A stretch of DNA of 60,858 nt from a virus. This document shows, piece by piece, positions 9,727 to 18,394 of this stretch. The notes below the pieces were generated by a model, which was given only the letters and a program-made list of their open reading frames with translations, did no database searches and was not told the DNA's origin. The position numbers were made by a program, and so were the translations under genes. The DNA is taken from IMG/VR virus record IMGVR_UViG_3300021963_000139, positions 1 through 60,858 of that record; one strand, 5' to 3'. The first letter of the stretch is position 1. Each line of letters starts with the position of its first letter.

Positions 9727-10072
9727 TTTTTACCCAACTGGTTGTCTCTTCATCCCAGCTATACATGCCATCTGTGGGCGTGGCAACAGGCGCTTCCCAC
9801 TGTGCATTAGCGTTCAGAATCCATGACGGGAAAGGCTGTGGCGGCACAAACGCGTCAATGTCTTGCCTGTAGGTATAGCCAATCCCTGCGTAGTTCTTAC
9901 GCATGTTGCCGTTATAAGATGTCTGCTTCCATACGCCACCGAGAATTTTCTCTAGATGTGCAGCGCCGATGTGTTCTTTTTCAACGCCAAACGCATCAGC
10001 CGTGTCTTTGTTATCAACAACAACCACACGCAAGACTACGTTGTTTTCATCAAGCTCGCAAAAATGTGCCAT
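9710..10072 (-). CDS. Conserved phage protein of the MAHFCELDENN type
   Basis: 120 aa. The N-terminus (MAHFCELDENNVVLRVVVVD), the YNGNMRKNYAGIGYTYRQDIDAF core and the C-terminal WDEETTSW are typical of a protein widespread in marine and freshwater phages. It lies next to fibre genes. The biochemical role is not established; a tail-fibre-associated role is inferred from position. Start ATG 10072 is directly adjacent to the upstream stop at 10073. Confidence 0.8.
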   Translation of the reverse strand: MAHFCELDENNVVLRVVVVDNKDTADAFGVEKEHIGAAHLEKILGGVWKQTSYNGNMRKNYAGIGYTYRQDIDAFVPPQPFPSWILNANAQWEAPVATPTDGMYSWDEETTSWVKNENQP

Positions 10073-10675
10073 CTAAGCCTCCAGCCTTAAACCGGTTAAA
10101 TCCATCTCTTCCCCAACGACACCGACAGGGAAGGTATTAAATGACAATGAGATTCTTGTGTCATCGCCTTTGACTTCAGGAACCATGTGAGTCAGCGACG
10201 AAGGAAAGAGAATCAAGCGACCTGCATAAGCCTCAAACCACCATGACTCAGAGTTATACGGATTCCACTGGTCAGGAGGAAACTTGATCTGCTGCCAGCC
10301 ATCTTTGTAGAAGTAAATCCGATCATCAGGGTTGGTCTGCACATAAAACACACCTGAGATGTAACTATTAGGATGAGCGTGTTTGTGGTGGTACTGGCCT
10401 TGCTCTGAGTAGTTGCACCAGCTTTGTGTGACCCTTAAAGATACGTTGTGCTTAGGATTGACTGTGGACTTGAAGTATTCGCCTACAGCATCTTCAATGA
10501 ACGATCTTAGGTTCGTCAGCACAGGGCTGCGAAGTACGAAATTATCAGTGCTTGTGGTGTTGCCTTGATTCGGTCTTGTCTGTAACTCACGGATGAAGAA
10601 CAACTCTTCATCTGACAAGGGTCTACCTAACTCAGCAAAGCCAACAGGGATGGGGAATAGGTTATGCAACTGCAC
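10073..10675 (-). CDS. 2OG-Fe(II) oxygenase, TIGR02466-like
   Basis: 200 aa. Predicted double-stranded beta-helix oxygenase using Fe(II), 2-oxoglutarate and O2. Visible ligands: a His-rich metal site H97/H99/H101 (GQYHHKHAHPNSYISGVFYV), a distal H163 (SSLTHMVPEV) and R174 (DDTRISLSFN), which would bind 2-oxoglutarate. The family is common in cyanophages and other aquatic phages; its substrate is unproven. Lying among tail-fibre genes, it is a candidate modifier of a virion protein. It is distinct from the prolyl-hydroxylase-like gene at 28.4-29.6 kb. Confidence 0.88.
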   Translation of the reverse strand: MQLHNLFPIPVGFAELGRPLSDEELFFIRELQTRPNQGNTTSTDNFVLRSPVLTNLRSFIEDAVGEYFKSTVNPKHNVSLRVTQSWCNYSEQGQYHHKHAHPNSYISGVFYVQTNPDDRIYFYKDGWQQIKFPPDQWNPYNSESWWFEAYAGRLILFPSSLTHMVPEVKGDDTRISLSFNTFPVGVVGEEMDLTGLRLEA

Positions 10676-10916
10676 GCTCGAATTCCTCTTTGGCTATGCC
10701 CATCTCTTTGAGTTGCTCGTCGGTGTAGATCGTAGGGATGCTGTCCTCAAACTCTCTGATCTTGTCGATAACCCAGTAGACCTCTTCAATACTCGGACAA
10801 GGCCGTGGGTCATCCCAGCGTGTGAATACGTTATTAGAGATTTCCCACTTAGCACCAGGACGTAGTAGGTGCATGGCTGTGTCAATGCCTAAGAAGCGAT
10901 ATGTTTTAGTAGTCAT
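10662..10916 (-). CDS. Conserved small protein downstream of a tail fibre
   Basis: 84 aa: a beta-like N-terminal half (TKTYRFLGIDTAMHLLRPGA, then NVFTRWDDPRPCPSIEEV) and a helical acidic C-terminal half. It starts 1 base after the stop of the Gly-rich fibre and overlaps the oxygenase by 14 bases. That position is typical of fibre-assembly or chaperone proteins, but no such domain is recognised. Confidence 0.7.
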   Translation of the reverse strand: MTTKTYRFLGIDTAMHLLRPGAKWEISNNVFTRWDDPRPCPSIEEVYWVIDKIREFEDSIPTIYTDEQLKEMGIAKEEFERAVA

Positions 10917-10917
10917 G

Positions 10918-12642
10918 TTATTGATTGATTTTGATGATTACGATACCGGAGCCGCTATTCCCGCCCGCTCCAGACAAACCAGGACCACCACCGCCACCGC
11001 CGCCGCCACCGCCGGTATTAACTGTTCCGGCTGATCCAGCAGCACCTTTTCCACCTGCACCGCCACCGCCTGAACCACCCGATCCTGCTGGACCTGAGGT
11101 TCTTGAATCAACACCACCACCGCCACCGCCAGCATAAGTTACAGATGATCCAGTAATGCTGTTTGCTGTACCTGCGCCGCCATTGCCTCCATCTGTACTA
11201 GATCCAGTTCCTCCAGTACCAGTAGCGCCACCGCCGCCACCACCAGCAAAAGCCGGTGAAGTTCCGGTTCCTACACCCCCATTATTTCCTTGAGATGGGC
11301 TAGTTGACGGTGTATTCCCTGTTCCCGCTGTCAATCCTTGTGAGCTACCGCCGCCAGAACCTCCATTGTTACCCGTCTGTCCTCCAGCGCCATCGCCGCC
11401 ACCACCACCGCCGCCTCCGGCAGAAACAATCCCAGGCGAAGCAAAAGGAGATGGAGAAGATCCTCCAACTATTGATGACAGATTACCATCTGTCCCACGA
11501 TTCTTTCCAACAGCGCCTCCAGGCGATGAAGCTCCGACTGTAATAGTTAATGTCGCGCCAATTGAAACTGTTTGGCTTGAGCCAATCCTAAACCCTCCTG
11601 CACCACCACCTCCGGCCCCAAAACCTCCGGCTGCGCAACCACCGCCGCCACCGCCACTTGCCACGCACAAATAATCAATACTCGTTACGCCAGTAGGCAC
11701 AGTCCATTGTGTCGTACCTTTGAATACAAAGACGGTTTGGCTAGGTACGGCGTACTTTAGGATGACGATACCGGAGCCGCCTGCTGAACCGGGGCCACCA
11801 GCACCGCTTGTTTGCCCTCCTCCCCCTCCTCCACCGCCTGTATTTGCTGAAGCATCCGAAGGTGTTCCATTTCCTTTTTGTCCGGCAGCTCCACCTCCAG
11901 AGCCGCCAGTACCTGCAACAGTGGTAGGAGCGGAAACAACACCACCACCGCCTCCACCAGCATATGTAACGGAAGACCCACTTATAGTAGAGCTAGTCCC
12001 GCTTCCACCGTTGCCACCATTTGTTGTTGTACTATTTGCGCCTGATGACGTTGCGCCACCGCCACCGCCACCGCCAAAACTCGGTCCAGCTCCATCAGCT
12101 CCATTACCTCCATTGGTTCCCTGGGATGGTGAAGTAGACGGTGTGTTACCAGTACCCCCTAAACCAGGATTTGTCCTGCCGCCACCCCCGCTACCTCCGT
12201 TTGCTCCGTTTGCTCCGCTTGCTCCACCACCATAGCCGCCTTTGGTAGATGTAATAGTAGAAAAAATGGAATCATTTCCACTATTATTCTTAGCCCCTCC
12301 ACCGCCAACAGTAACGGTGTAATTGCCATTGCCATCACCGCCGGTAGTAGACACGGGTAATCCAGTTCCGGTTCTAAATCCACCTGCTCCACCACCACCA
12401 CCAACATACGCGGCTCCAGCGTCTCCACCACCCCCGCCACCAGCCACTACCAAATACTCAACCTCTGTCACCCCAGTTGGGCAAGTCCACGTTGAGGTAG
12501 CCGTAAAGGTTTGGATGATGGTGTAGTATCCCGGCCAAATGCCTTGTTTCTGAGCAAGGAACTGCTCCATAAGCGACCAAACACCTTTGGCCGAAGATAA
12601 AGTCGGTATGTTTGCTGGGCCAATAATCCCGCCATTTGTCAT
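10918..12642 (-). CDS. Glycine-rich tail fibre / adhesin with duplicated domain
   Basis: 574 aa. After a short N-terminal segment (~1-45) there are two homologous halves. Each opens with a beta motif (STWTCPTGVTEVEYLVVAG; TQWTVPTGVTSIDYLCVAS) and then runs of Gly with NGG, GGA and TGGGGGGGG blocks, and each ends in GSGIVI. Such sequences can form packed polyglycine-II helices, as in the S16-type adhesin tip. It is a likely receptor-binding fibre. The C-rich DNA runs on the plus strand create long spurious Pro-rich frames. Confidence 0.8.
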   Translation of the reverse strand: MTNGGIIGPANIPTLSSAKGVWSLMEQFLAQKQGIWPGYYTIIQTFTATSTWTCPTGVTEVEYLVVAGGGGGGDAGAAYVGGGGGAGGFRTGTGLPVSTTGGDGNGNYTVTVGGGGAKNNSGNDSIFSTITSTKGGYGGGASGANGANGGSGGGGRTNPGLGGTGNTPSTSPSQGTNGGNGADGAGPSFGGGGGGGATSSGANSTTTNGGNGGSGTSSTISGSSVTYAGGGGGGVVSAPTTVAGTGGSGGGAAGQKGNGTPSDASANTGGGGGGGGQTSGAGGPGSAGGSGIVILKYAVPSQTVFVFKGTTQWTVPTGVTSIDYLCVASGGGGGGCAAGGFGAGGGGAGGFRIGSSQTVSIGATLTITVGASSPGGAVGKNRGTDGNLSSIVGGSSPSPFASPGIVSAGGGGGGGGDGAGGQTGNNGGSGGGSSQGLTAGTGNTPSTSPSQGNNGGVGTGTSPAFAGGGGGGATGTGGTGSSTDGGNGGAGTANSITGSSVTYAGGGGGGVDSRTSGPAGSGGSGGGGAGGKGAAGSAGTVNTGGGGGGGGGGPGLSGAGGNSGSGIVIIKINQ

Positions 12643-12659
12643 CGCGTATCCCCGACAAA

Positions 12660-13037
12660 TTAGTTAATTTCTTCCCAAGAACAGGTCACCACAAGATCGT
12701 TTGCGGTTCCCGCAATAGCCCCAATGGATTGATTCTCAAGCAGATAAATTGCGTTGTCTTTTGAAATGACGACTAAGGTTGCATCAGCGGGAACAGAAAT
12801 CGTTGATGCCACTGCATACGCTGTGCCACTTCCTGCGGTTGCATTTGAATACACATTAATGGTGATGTCAACGGTCGCTGACCCATCCACATTTGCAGCC
12901 ATTAAAGAGTTAATCTTGTAGACTTTCCCGCTTGACGCTGCATTACTAACGATTGAGGTCACCGATGTTGTACTTAATGCGGTAAACGATGAATTACCGT
13001 ATATCGCACTAACATTAATAATATTTGGGTTTGCCAT
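12660..13037 (-). CDS. Small beta-rich virion protein
   Basis: 125 aa, Ala/Ser/Thr-rich with alternating beta-strand pattern (NIINVSAIYGNSSFTALS ... SVPADATLVVISKDNAIYLLENQ). No charged catalytic motifs. The fold pattern resembles small tail-tip or fibre-associated proteins of aquatic phages. It lies between two fibre genes and is preceded by a good AGGAG-type ribosome binding site. Confidence 0.7.
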   Translation of the reverse strand: MANPNIINVSAIYGNSSFTALSTTSVTSIVSNAASSGKVYKINSLMAANVDGSATVDITINVYSNATAGSGTAYAVASTISVPADATLVVISKDNAIYLLENQSIGAIAGTANDLVVTCSWEEIN

Positions 13038-13055
13038 TTGAAATAACTCCTATCT

Positions 13056-15401
13056 TTAACCAAAGACCATAGCCATAGCTACAGCAAACCCATTCGTTGC
13101 CAAAGTTCCCGTGGCATTTGGTAGCGTCAAAGTTTGATTTGCGGTAAGCGTTGTGGGGGTAAGCGTTACTGCGTAACTAGAACTGCCGCCAGCCCTTGGC
13201 AATAACCTTACGGCATCGTAGGCTGTATTAGCTGCTGGTACAACACGAATTGCCCCTGTACCTTTGGGACGAAGGTTGATATCAATATTGCTATCACTGC
13301 CTGATGCAGAAAGAATTGGGCTATTCGTTGTCGCTGCATTGGTGATTGTGAATTCATTGACCGCTGATGCAGTCGCCGAGAATCCAAAAAACTCATTACC
13401 GTTTGTATCATTTAGCGCCGTTATGATACGCGGTGATGTCATTGTCAGAGTCGTGCCATCCGACGTTGCATTGGCAATACCACCAAAAGCACCCGCATTG
13501 TTGTACTGAAGTTGCGTCGTAGATCCGCCCGGACTCCCGCCACCACCTCCAGTGGCAGCAATCGTAATCCCACCCGAACCATTGGTAATCGTAATTCCCG
13601 TTCCTTGCGTCAATGTCGCTAAGGAGAAACCCGATCCATTACCAATCAGCAATTGACCGTTTGTGGGCGTTGCCGTGTTACCCGTACCGCCGTTACCAAT
13701 TGGAAGCGTACCCGTGACTTGGGACGCTAAATTGATGTTACTGATGGTGTTATTAGCACCATTAATCGTCTTATTGGTCAGGGTTTCTGCGCCTGCCAGT
13801 GTCGCCAAGGTTCCTGAAGTCGGTAACGTAACCGCAGTATTACCATTTAAGGTTAAGCCAAGGCTGTAGTTGCCTGTAAAAGTCAGTGTATTAAGAGCGT
13901 TATTAGCAACCCCTGTACCACCGTTAGCAGGACTTAACGTACCCGCTACTGTCACCGCACCAGATGTTGCTGTGTTTGGCGTTAATCCCGTGGTTCCAAA
14001 TGAGATCGTACCTACAGTGCCTGCGGTAGTTGCAAGCGTTCCTGATGTGGGTAGCGTGACGTTGGTCGCGCCGGTTGACGTTAAAGTAATACTATTAGAA
14101 CCCGATGTTGCTAGGGTAGAACCATCTGCCAAGGTCAGGGTTGCACTTGTCGCGGGGGCCGTGAAAGCGACTTTATTAACAGACGTTGCTGTCGCTACAC
14201 CTAATGTCGGTGTTACTAAGGTCGCTGATGTTGCCCTAACGACATTACCAGTACCCGTAGAAGAAACCCACTCTGGAGCCGTAGCACCTGAATTAACTTG
14301 TAAAACCTGTGCGGCTGTTCCAATTGCTAGGAAACTTGTTGCGCCTGAGCCTGTCTGATAAGGCACCGATCCAGCCGCGCCGCCTGCGAGGTTTGTCGCA
14401 GTTCCAACAGAAATCCCGGATAAGGACGTCCATTGAGGCGCCGTGCCAGAAGATGTTAAGACTGTTGATCCACCGCCAATTGCTAACTTAGTAAACGCAG
14501 TTCCTGATGCGTAGTAAACAATATCACCAGCGGTGTAGCTTGTCTGGCCTGTGCCGCCCTGATCTGTTGCCAAGGTTCCGGTGGAGGTCAGCGCATTGCT
14601 ACCATCTGAAAATACAGGTTTACTTGCTGTTAAGGTAGAAACAATCGGCGCAGAACTAAACGTATTGGTCCCTGTAAAGGTTTGCCCTGCATCTGTCCTT
14701 GCAATCGTTGCATTTGTAGACGGGAAAGTTTGTGTTGTCCCATCCGTACCTGTTAAGGTCAAGCTACGGTTAGCCGTGAGCGTTTTGCCGTCAGCAATCG
14801 TAAGCGTTGATCCTGTTGCCGGCGCGGTGATCGTGACCTTGTTATAAGCACCCGCTGTAATAGCACCTGTGGTATCTGCCACCGTTGCAGCGGAGTTTTG
14901 GATAATTTTCCCTGTGGTGCCATCAAAACGTGCAATCGCGTTATCTGTGGCAGAAGCTGGGCCGTCCACATCACCGGAAGCGATCTCTCTAAAATCGCCC
15001 GCATTGGTATCCCAAGCCACCCAAGTCTGTTTTCCTGGAGCTACTGATATACCTGTCGTTGGACCTGTTGAACCACGAATCGTGACGTTGAACCCGCCCG
15101 TGGTGTTATTCATCACAATATAAGCTTTGGATGAATTTGGTACGTTGATATATCTAAGTAATGTCCTTGCGCCGGTACAGTTCAAAATCATGTACTGAGC
15201 AGTTGTTGCGCCAATGTTGTCTGCGCTATTTGTGCCTTGTGTATTAACCAAGGTCACATCTGCATCTGTACTAAGCGTTTGCGTTCCCGCTATTGATATA
15301 TCAAGATAGGCCGTCAAACCGCGATTGACAGCATTCCCCCAAGTACCGGATTCCGTACCTTGTACTGGAGTAATGAGGTCTAACAAACTGGTATAAGGCA
15401 T
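13056..15401 (-). CDS. Long tail fibre protein
   Basis: 781 aa. The N-terminus (PYTSLLDLITPVQGTESGTWG) is characteristic of phage fibre proteins that dock on the tail. The body consists of repeating Thr/Ser/Gly/Asn-rich beta segments: TLPTSGTLAT recurs several times, and NGGTG or GGTGQTS motifs mark repeat boundaries, indicating a trimeric beta-structured shaft. The C-terminus is not a recognisable intramolecular chaperone. Likely host-recognition fibre. Confidence 0.82.
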   Translation of the reverse strand: MPYTSLLDLITPVQGTESGTWGNAVNRGLTAYLDISIAGTQTLSTDADVTLVNTQGTNSADNIGATTAQYMILNCTGARTLLRYINVPNSSKAYIVMNNTTGGFNVTIRGSTGPTTGISVAPGKQTWVAWDTNAGDFREIASGDVDGPASATDNAIARFDGTTGKIIQNSAATVADTTGAITAGAYNKVTITAPATGSTLTIADGKTLTANRSLTLTGTDGTTQTFPSTNATIARTDAGQTFTGTNTFSSAPIVSTLTASKPVFSDGSNALTSTGTLATDQGGTGQTSYTAGDIVYYASGTAFTKLAIGGGSTVLTSSGTAPQWTSLSGISVGTATNLAGGAAGSVPYQTGSGATSFLAIGTAAQVLQVNSGATAPEWVSSTGTGNVVRATSATLVTPTLGVATATSVNKVAFTAPATSATLTLADGSTLATSGSNSITLTSTGATNVTLPTSGTLATTAGTVGTISFGTTGLTPNTATSGAVTVAGTLSPANGGTGVANNALNTLTFTGNYSLGLTLNGNTAVTLPTSGTLATLAGAETLTNKTINGANNTISNINLASQVTGTLPIGNGGTGNTATPTNGQLLIGNGSGFSLATLTQGTGITITNGSGGITIAATGGGGGSPGGSTTQLQYNNAGAFGGIANATSDGTTLTMTSPRIITALNDTNGNEFFGFSATASAVNEFTITNAATTNSPILSASGSDSNIDINLRPKGTGAIRVVPAANTAYDAVRLLPRAGGSSSYAVTLTPTTLTANQTLTLPNATGTLATNGFAVAMAMVFG

Positions 15402-15411
15402 GGTGACTTCC

Positions 15412-15888
15412 TTACGTCGTTATTTGAATCCAATTCGCGGTTTGAGACGTATCAATCTGTTCCCATAAAGCCGACGCTGAAATTGTATCCGCTCCAGACG
15501 CATTTTCAATGACTGATGGATTAATTTGTACACTGATGCTAACAAGATCATTTCCTTGAGCGTTTTCCAAGACGGCACTAAAAAAACTTGCTGACGCAGA
15601 TATGCTGTCCACTCCTGATGAATTCTCCAATACATAGCCGCCAAAATTAGCCGCTCCATAAATTGAGTCAAACCCACTTGCGTTTTCAATAATATTTGCC
15701 GCAAAGTATGGATTTCCAGAAATCACATCATTCCCCGAGGCCTGTTCAAGAATATACGCTGGATACTCAACCCCAGGTACTGCCACAATATCGTTCCCCG
15801 AGGCCAACTCCAAAATACTTCTTTCATACGCTGAACGACCCCACGGCCCGAACCCCCAGTCGCCTGATCCCCAGCCACCTTCACTCAT
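15412..15888 (-). CDS. Virion protein with six ~20-residue ASGNDxI repeats
   Basis: 158 aa. The N-terminus is Trp/Gly-rich (GGWGSGDWGFGPWG). From residue ~25 it contains six repeats of about 20 residues with the consensus (I/V)(L/I)E(N/Q)ASGxDxI followed by an Ala/Phe-rich stretch. This regular spacing suggests a beta-solenoid or trimeric fibre rod. Overlaps the upstream HNH gene by 4 bases. Family not recognised. Confidence 0.72.
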   Translation of the reverse strand: MSEGGWGSGDWGFGPWGRSAYERSILELASGNDIVAVPGVEYPAYILEQASGNDVISGNPYFAANIIENASGFDSIYGAANFGGYVLENSSGVDSISASASFFSAVLENAQGNDLVSISVQINPSVIENASGADTISASALWEQIDTSQTANWIQITT

Positions 15889-16457
15889 GACACCTTGCTC
15901 GGTTGCACATCTTGATACGTCCTATTATGCAGTATGTTCAAGATCGCTTTTTTGCTAACGCCAAATTTTTTACCAAGCTGAATAGTCGTTAGAAGTGGAT
16001 ACGTATCACGAATCTCTCTAACATCATCATCAGAAAGTGTTGAATTTGGCCTTTTAGCAACCGGTTTTGTAAGCGCGTCCAATGGGGGCATCCCGTTCTG
16101 CAATCTTTGATGTAAAATTGCGACGCCGATGTTGTACTGTCTAGCCCACTGCGCTTTTGTTTGGGTGATGCCCTCAATCGTAATGTAGCGATTGTTTGAC
16201 TTGTTGTTTGCTTGCTCAAGTCTTGTCGCCCAACGACAGTTAAAAGGCTCGTAATTACCCCTTGAATTAATCCTTTCAAGGGTGCCTTTTTCTGGGCGAT
16301 CACCCATATCAGCAAGGAAATTATTAAATCCTTGCTTGCCGTGCCATCTTTCACAGACGCGAATGCCCTTGGCCCCATAGTTCTTATAGGACTTTTGGTT
16401 TTCGTTATAACAACGATTATGCATTGCGCGCCACACCCTGTTTAGTTGCATATCCAT
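15885..16457 (-). CDS. HNH/AP2-type homing endonuclease
   Basis: 190 aa. The N-terminal part follows the common layout RVWRAMHNRCYNENQKSYKNYG...GIRVCERW...FLADMG, then LERINSRGNYEPFNCRWAT, typical of HNH enzymes found as free-standing homing endonucleases. The C-terminal 60 residues carry a helix-turn-helix-like repeat (TIQLGKKFGVSKKAILNIL) that would bind DNA. It is inserted between two virion genes. Its AAGGAG ribosome binding site lies in a strong hairpin (16462-16484). Confidence 0.9.
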   Translation of the reverse strand: MDMQLNRVWRAMHNRCYNENQKSYKNYGAKGIRVCERWHGKQGFNNFLADMGDRPEKGTLERINSRGNYEPFNCRWATRLEQANNKSNNRYITIEGITQTKAQWARQYNIGVAILHQRLQNGMPPLDALTKPVAKRPNSTLSDDDVREIRDTYPLLTTIQLGKKFGVSKKAILNILHNRTYQDVQPSKVS

Positions 16458-16461
16458 AGCA

Positions 16462-16484
16462 TCTCCTTAAAAAGTTTAAGGAGA
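16462..16484 (-). promoter_or_regulatory. Hairpin burying the ribosome binding site of the HNH gene
   Basis: A perfect 10-bp stem (TCTCCTTAAA / TTTAAGGAGA) with a 3-base loop. On the minus-strand mRNA the AAGGAG that serves ATG 16457 lies in the 3' arm, 5 bases before the start, so folding would block translation. The homing endonuclease gene of phage T4 td intron is known to be controlled by such a hairpin. Confidence 0.75.
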
Positions 16485-16495
16485 GTACCATAAAT

Positions 16496-17068
16496 TTATG
16501 CAGAAAGACGGAACTCATACGTGCAGCTAAGCACATCACCCGAAACTACCGACCTATCCCCTGGCGCTTGAAAATCTGCCGCTGAGAATAACGTGCCTGT
16601 GCTTCCAAGAATAGTGTTATTACTTGTCAAAAATGCGCCACCAACCGTTGCCGAAGCGTCAATATTAAACACGGCTTTGTTAGAGGTGTTTGTAACCACC
16701 GAAGGGTTCGCATTGGTTGCAGCGGCAAAAGTTGCAGCAGGTCTTGTTGCGTTGCTATAACAATCAATCTCTGTCCAGCCTGCGTGAGAACTCATGGTAT
16801 CTGAAGCCGCTGGCGTATTACTTGCCGCTGCGCCATAAAGACCAACGTACCACGTTGTGATCTGTGCAACGCTTACTAATGAAGTGCCAGCCATGTACTG
16901 TAGCCCTACATTGACCACCAAATTATCACCCTCGGCAGTCCATTTCAGGTTGCCATCTTTGTCATGGCACTCAGCAATATATCTGCCACAAGCTAGTGCT
17001 TTCTCGCCTGAGCCTGTTTTGGCCGTCAGGCCGCTTGACACTAAGTCGCTTGTTTGTGCTTTTTCCAT
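16496..17068 (-). CDS. Conserved virion protein
   Basis: 190 aa from ATG 17068, chosen over an upstream ATG at 17092 because GGATGG stands about 7 bases before it and it follows the previous stop. The N-terminal half contains GRYIAECHDKDGNLKWTAEGDNLVVNVGLQYM and then Ser/Thr/Ala-rich beta sequence with a WTEIDCYS motif, seen in tail or capsid accessory proteins of aquatic phages. No enzymatic motif. Confidence 0.75.
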   Translation of the reverse strand: MEKAQTSDLVSSGLTAKTGSGEKALACGRYIAECHDKDGNLKWTAEGDNLVVNVGLQYMAGTSLVSVAQITTWYVGLYGAAASNTPAASDTMSSHAGWTEIDCYSNATRPAATFAAATNANPSVVTNTSNKAVFNIDASATVGGAFLTSNNTILGSTGTLFSAADFQAPGDRSVVSGDVLSCTYEFRLSA

Positions 17069-17069
17069 C

Positions 17070-17486
17070 TTAATCCATCCGTATAAGTGCATTTGTTGCA
17101 GAGTTGGTTGGCATTGTAATTATAAATTGAGTCGTTGTTGTTTTGTCAGAACCAAAGTCAAGCACAGCTACTGATCGGTCTGCTTTGCTACTGTTGTATA
17201 TCAAAGCACATCTTGTTGTAAAAGATGCTGGCGTCCAAATTACGTTGTCAAAATCTACATAAGCCGTAGTTCCTGAATAGCTAACGGTAGCTCCCGTTAA
17301 CACTTTGCCCCCTAATGAATACCCAGTACCAGAGATTTCGTTTGTTGACGAATAAACCGTGGTGTTTTGATTCAAATCTGCGTTTGCCGTGTAAAGAGCA
17401 ATTTTTAATACGTCCGTCTGCAAATTATGAATGCCAAGATAAAGCTCGTACTTAAAACTCGTTGTTTGCCCTTGGACAATACTCAT
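17070..17486 (-). CDS. Conserved tail-associated protein
   Basis: 138 aa. Opening SIVQGQTTSFKYELYLGIHN followed by DVLKIALYTANADLN and GTGYSLGGKVLTG is characteristic of a protein family found beside adaptor genes in many podovirus-like genomes. Beta-rich, no catalytic residues. Overlaps the adaptor stop by 4 bases. Probably a tail or neck component, by position only. Confidence 0.75.
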   Translation of the reverse strand: MSIVQGQTTSFKYELYLGIHNLQTDVLKIALYTANADLNQNTTVYSSTNEISGTGYSLGGKVLTGATVSYSGTTAYVDFDNVIWTPASFTTRCALIYNSSKADRSVAVLDFGSDKTTTTQFIITMPTNSATNALIRMD

Positions 17487-18394
17487 GACACTTCAACCCG
17501 TACCTGCCCATCTCTATAAGCATCCATGCGTTGTTTGCCATCGCCAAGATTCTTCAACAACGCTATCGACTGAACGTAACGGTCATTTGCTAGCTTGAGT
17601 AAATCGGCCTCTAACTTAAGAAATGCCGACCCTTCAAGAATTGTTGCGTTCAATAAAGCTGAATCAAAATTATCGCCAAGCCACGTAGTTCCTAGCAAAT
17701 TATCTACAGACGATACAACGACTGAAAACCCAGACCCAGTACCGCCAATACTTGAATTGGCACAACTTAAAGAATTATTTGCAACATAAAAGCAACCCGG
17801 ATTAGATAATGTAACCGCTGTGATCGCCCCTCCAGATACTGTAATTGTTGCCGTAGCTGACTCTCCGCTACCACCTGTCAAAGGAACATTAAAATAAGTC
17901 CCGTTTACATAGCCTGATCCGCCTGTAATTACTCCAAAACTGTTGATTGCTCTTTGAACAATTGATGTCGGGTAAAAGTAATAATGCAACTCAGCGCTAT
18001 ACCCCGTGTCAGGAGTGGGGCCTACTATAAAAACTAACTCGTTAGGCGTCGATGGATAGTCAGGGCCAAAAATTGCATAATGCTTTGGCAAGCCTGTACT
18101 TGAAGGATCCGGATACGCCTCTCTAATAAAATTAACATCTTTATTTAAAAGATATAAATACTCGCCATTTGTTTTTACAACCGCCAACGAATACACCGAC
18201 AACATATCGGCTGGGCATTGGAGGTATTTGTTATTTGCTGTTAATGAGCCTGTTACATTTTTACGCAAATAAGCTATTTGCACCGTATTGTAAATACGCT
18301 GCTCTGCCTGACGGATCATGGTATTCATGTCCGCTGTTGTAAAAGTGGTCTCAAGATAATCTTGGACCGCCGTCACAAGCTCCTGATAGTTCAC
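17483..18394 (-). CDS. Head-tail adaptor, SU10-type, with inserted beta domain
   Basis: 303 aa from GTG 18394 (GTGA overlap with the upstream gene). The N-terminal helices (NYQELVTAVQDYLETTFTTAD; MNTMIRQAEQRIYNTVQI) and the C-terminal helical part (FLKLEADLLKLANDRYVQSIALLKN) match the SU10-like/tubular protein A adaptor that attaches to the portal. Residues ~150-225 are an inserted Gly/Ser-rich beta module (GGSGYVNGTYFNVPLTGGSG) seen in other phage structural proteins. This is an important marker for podovirus-like tail architecture. Confidence 0.75.
   Translation of the reverse strand: MNYQELVTAVQDYLETTFTTADMNTMIRQAEQRIYNTVQIAYLRKNVTGSLTANNKYLQCPADMLSVYSLAVVKTNGEYLYLLNKDVNFIREAYPDPSSTGLPKHYAIFGPDYPSTPNELVFIVGPTPDTGYSAELHYYFYPTSIVQRAINSFGVITGGSGYVNGTYFNVPLTGGSGESATATITVSGGAITAVTLSNPGCFYVANNSLSCANSSIGGTGSGFSVVVSSVDNLLGTTWLGDNFDSALLNATILEGSAFLKLEADLLKLANDRYVQSIALLKNLGDGKQRMDAYRDGQVRVEVS

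Noticed and set aside
11366-12526. Proline-rich plus-strand frames
   Set aside because: Antisense of the Gly-rich adhesin; runs of CCACCGCCG come from Gly codons.
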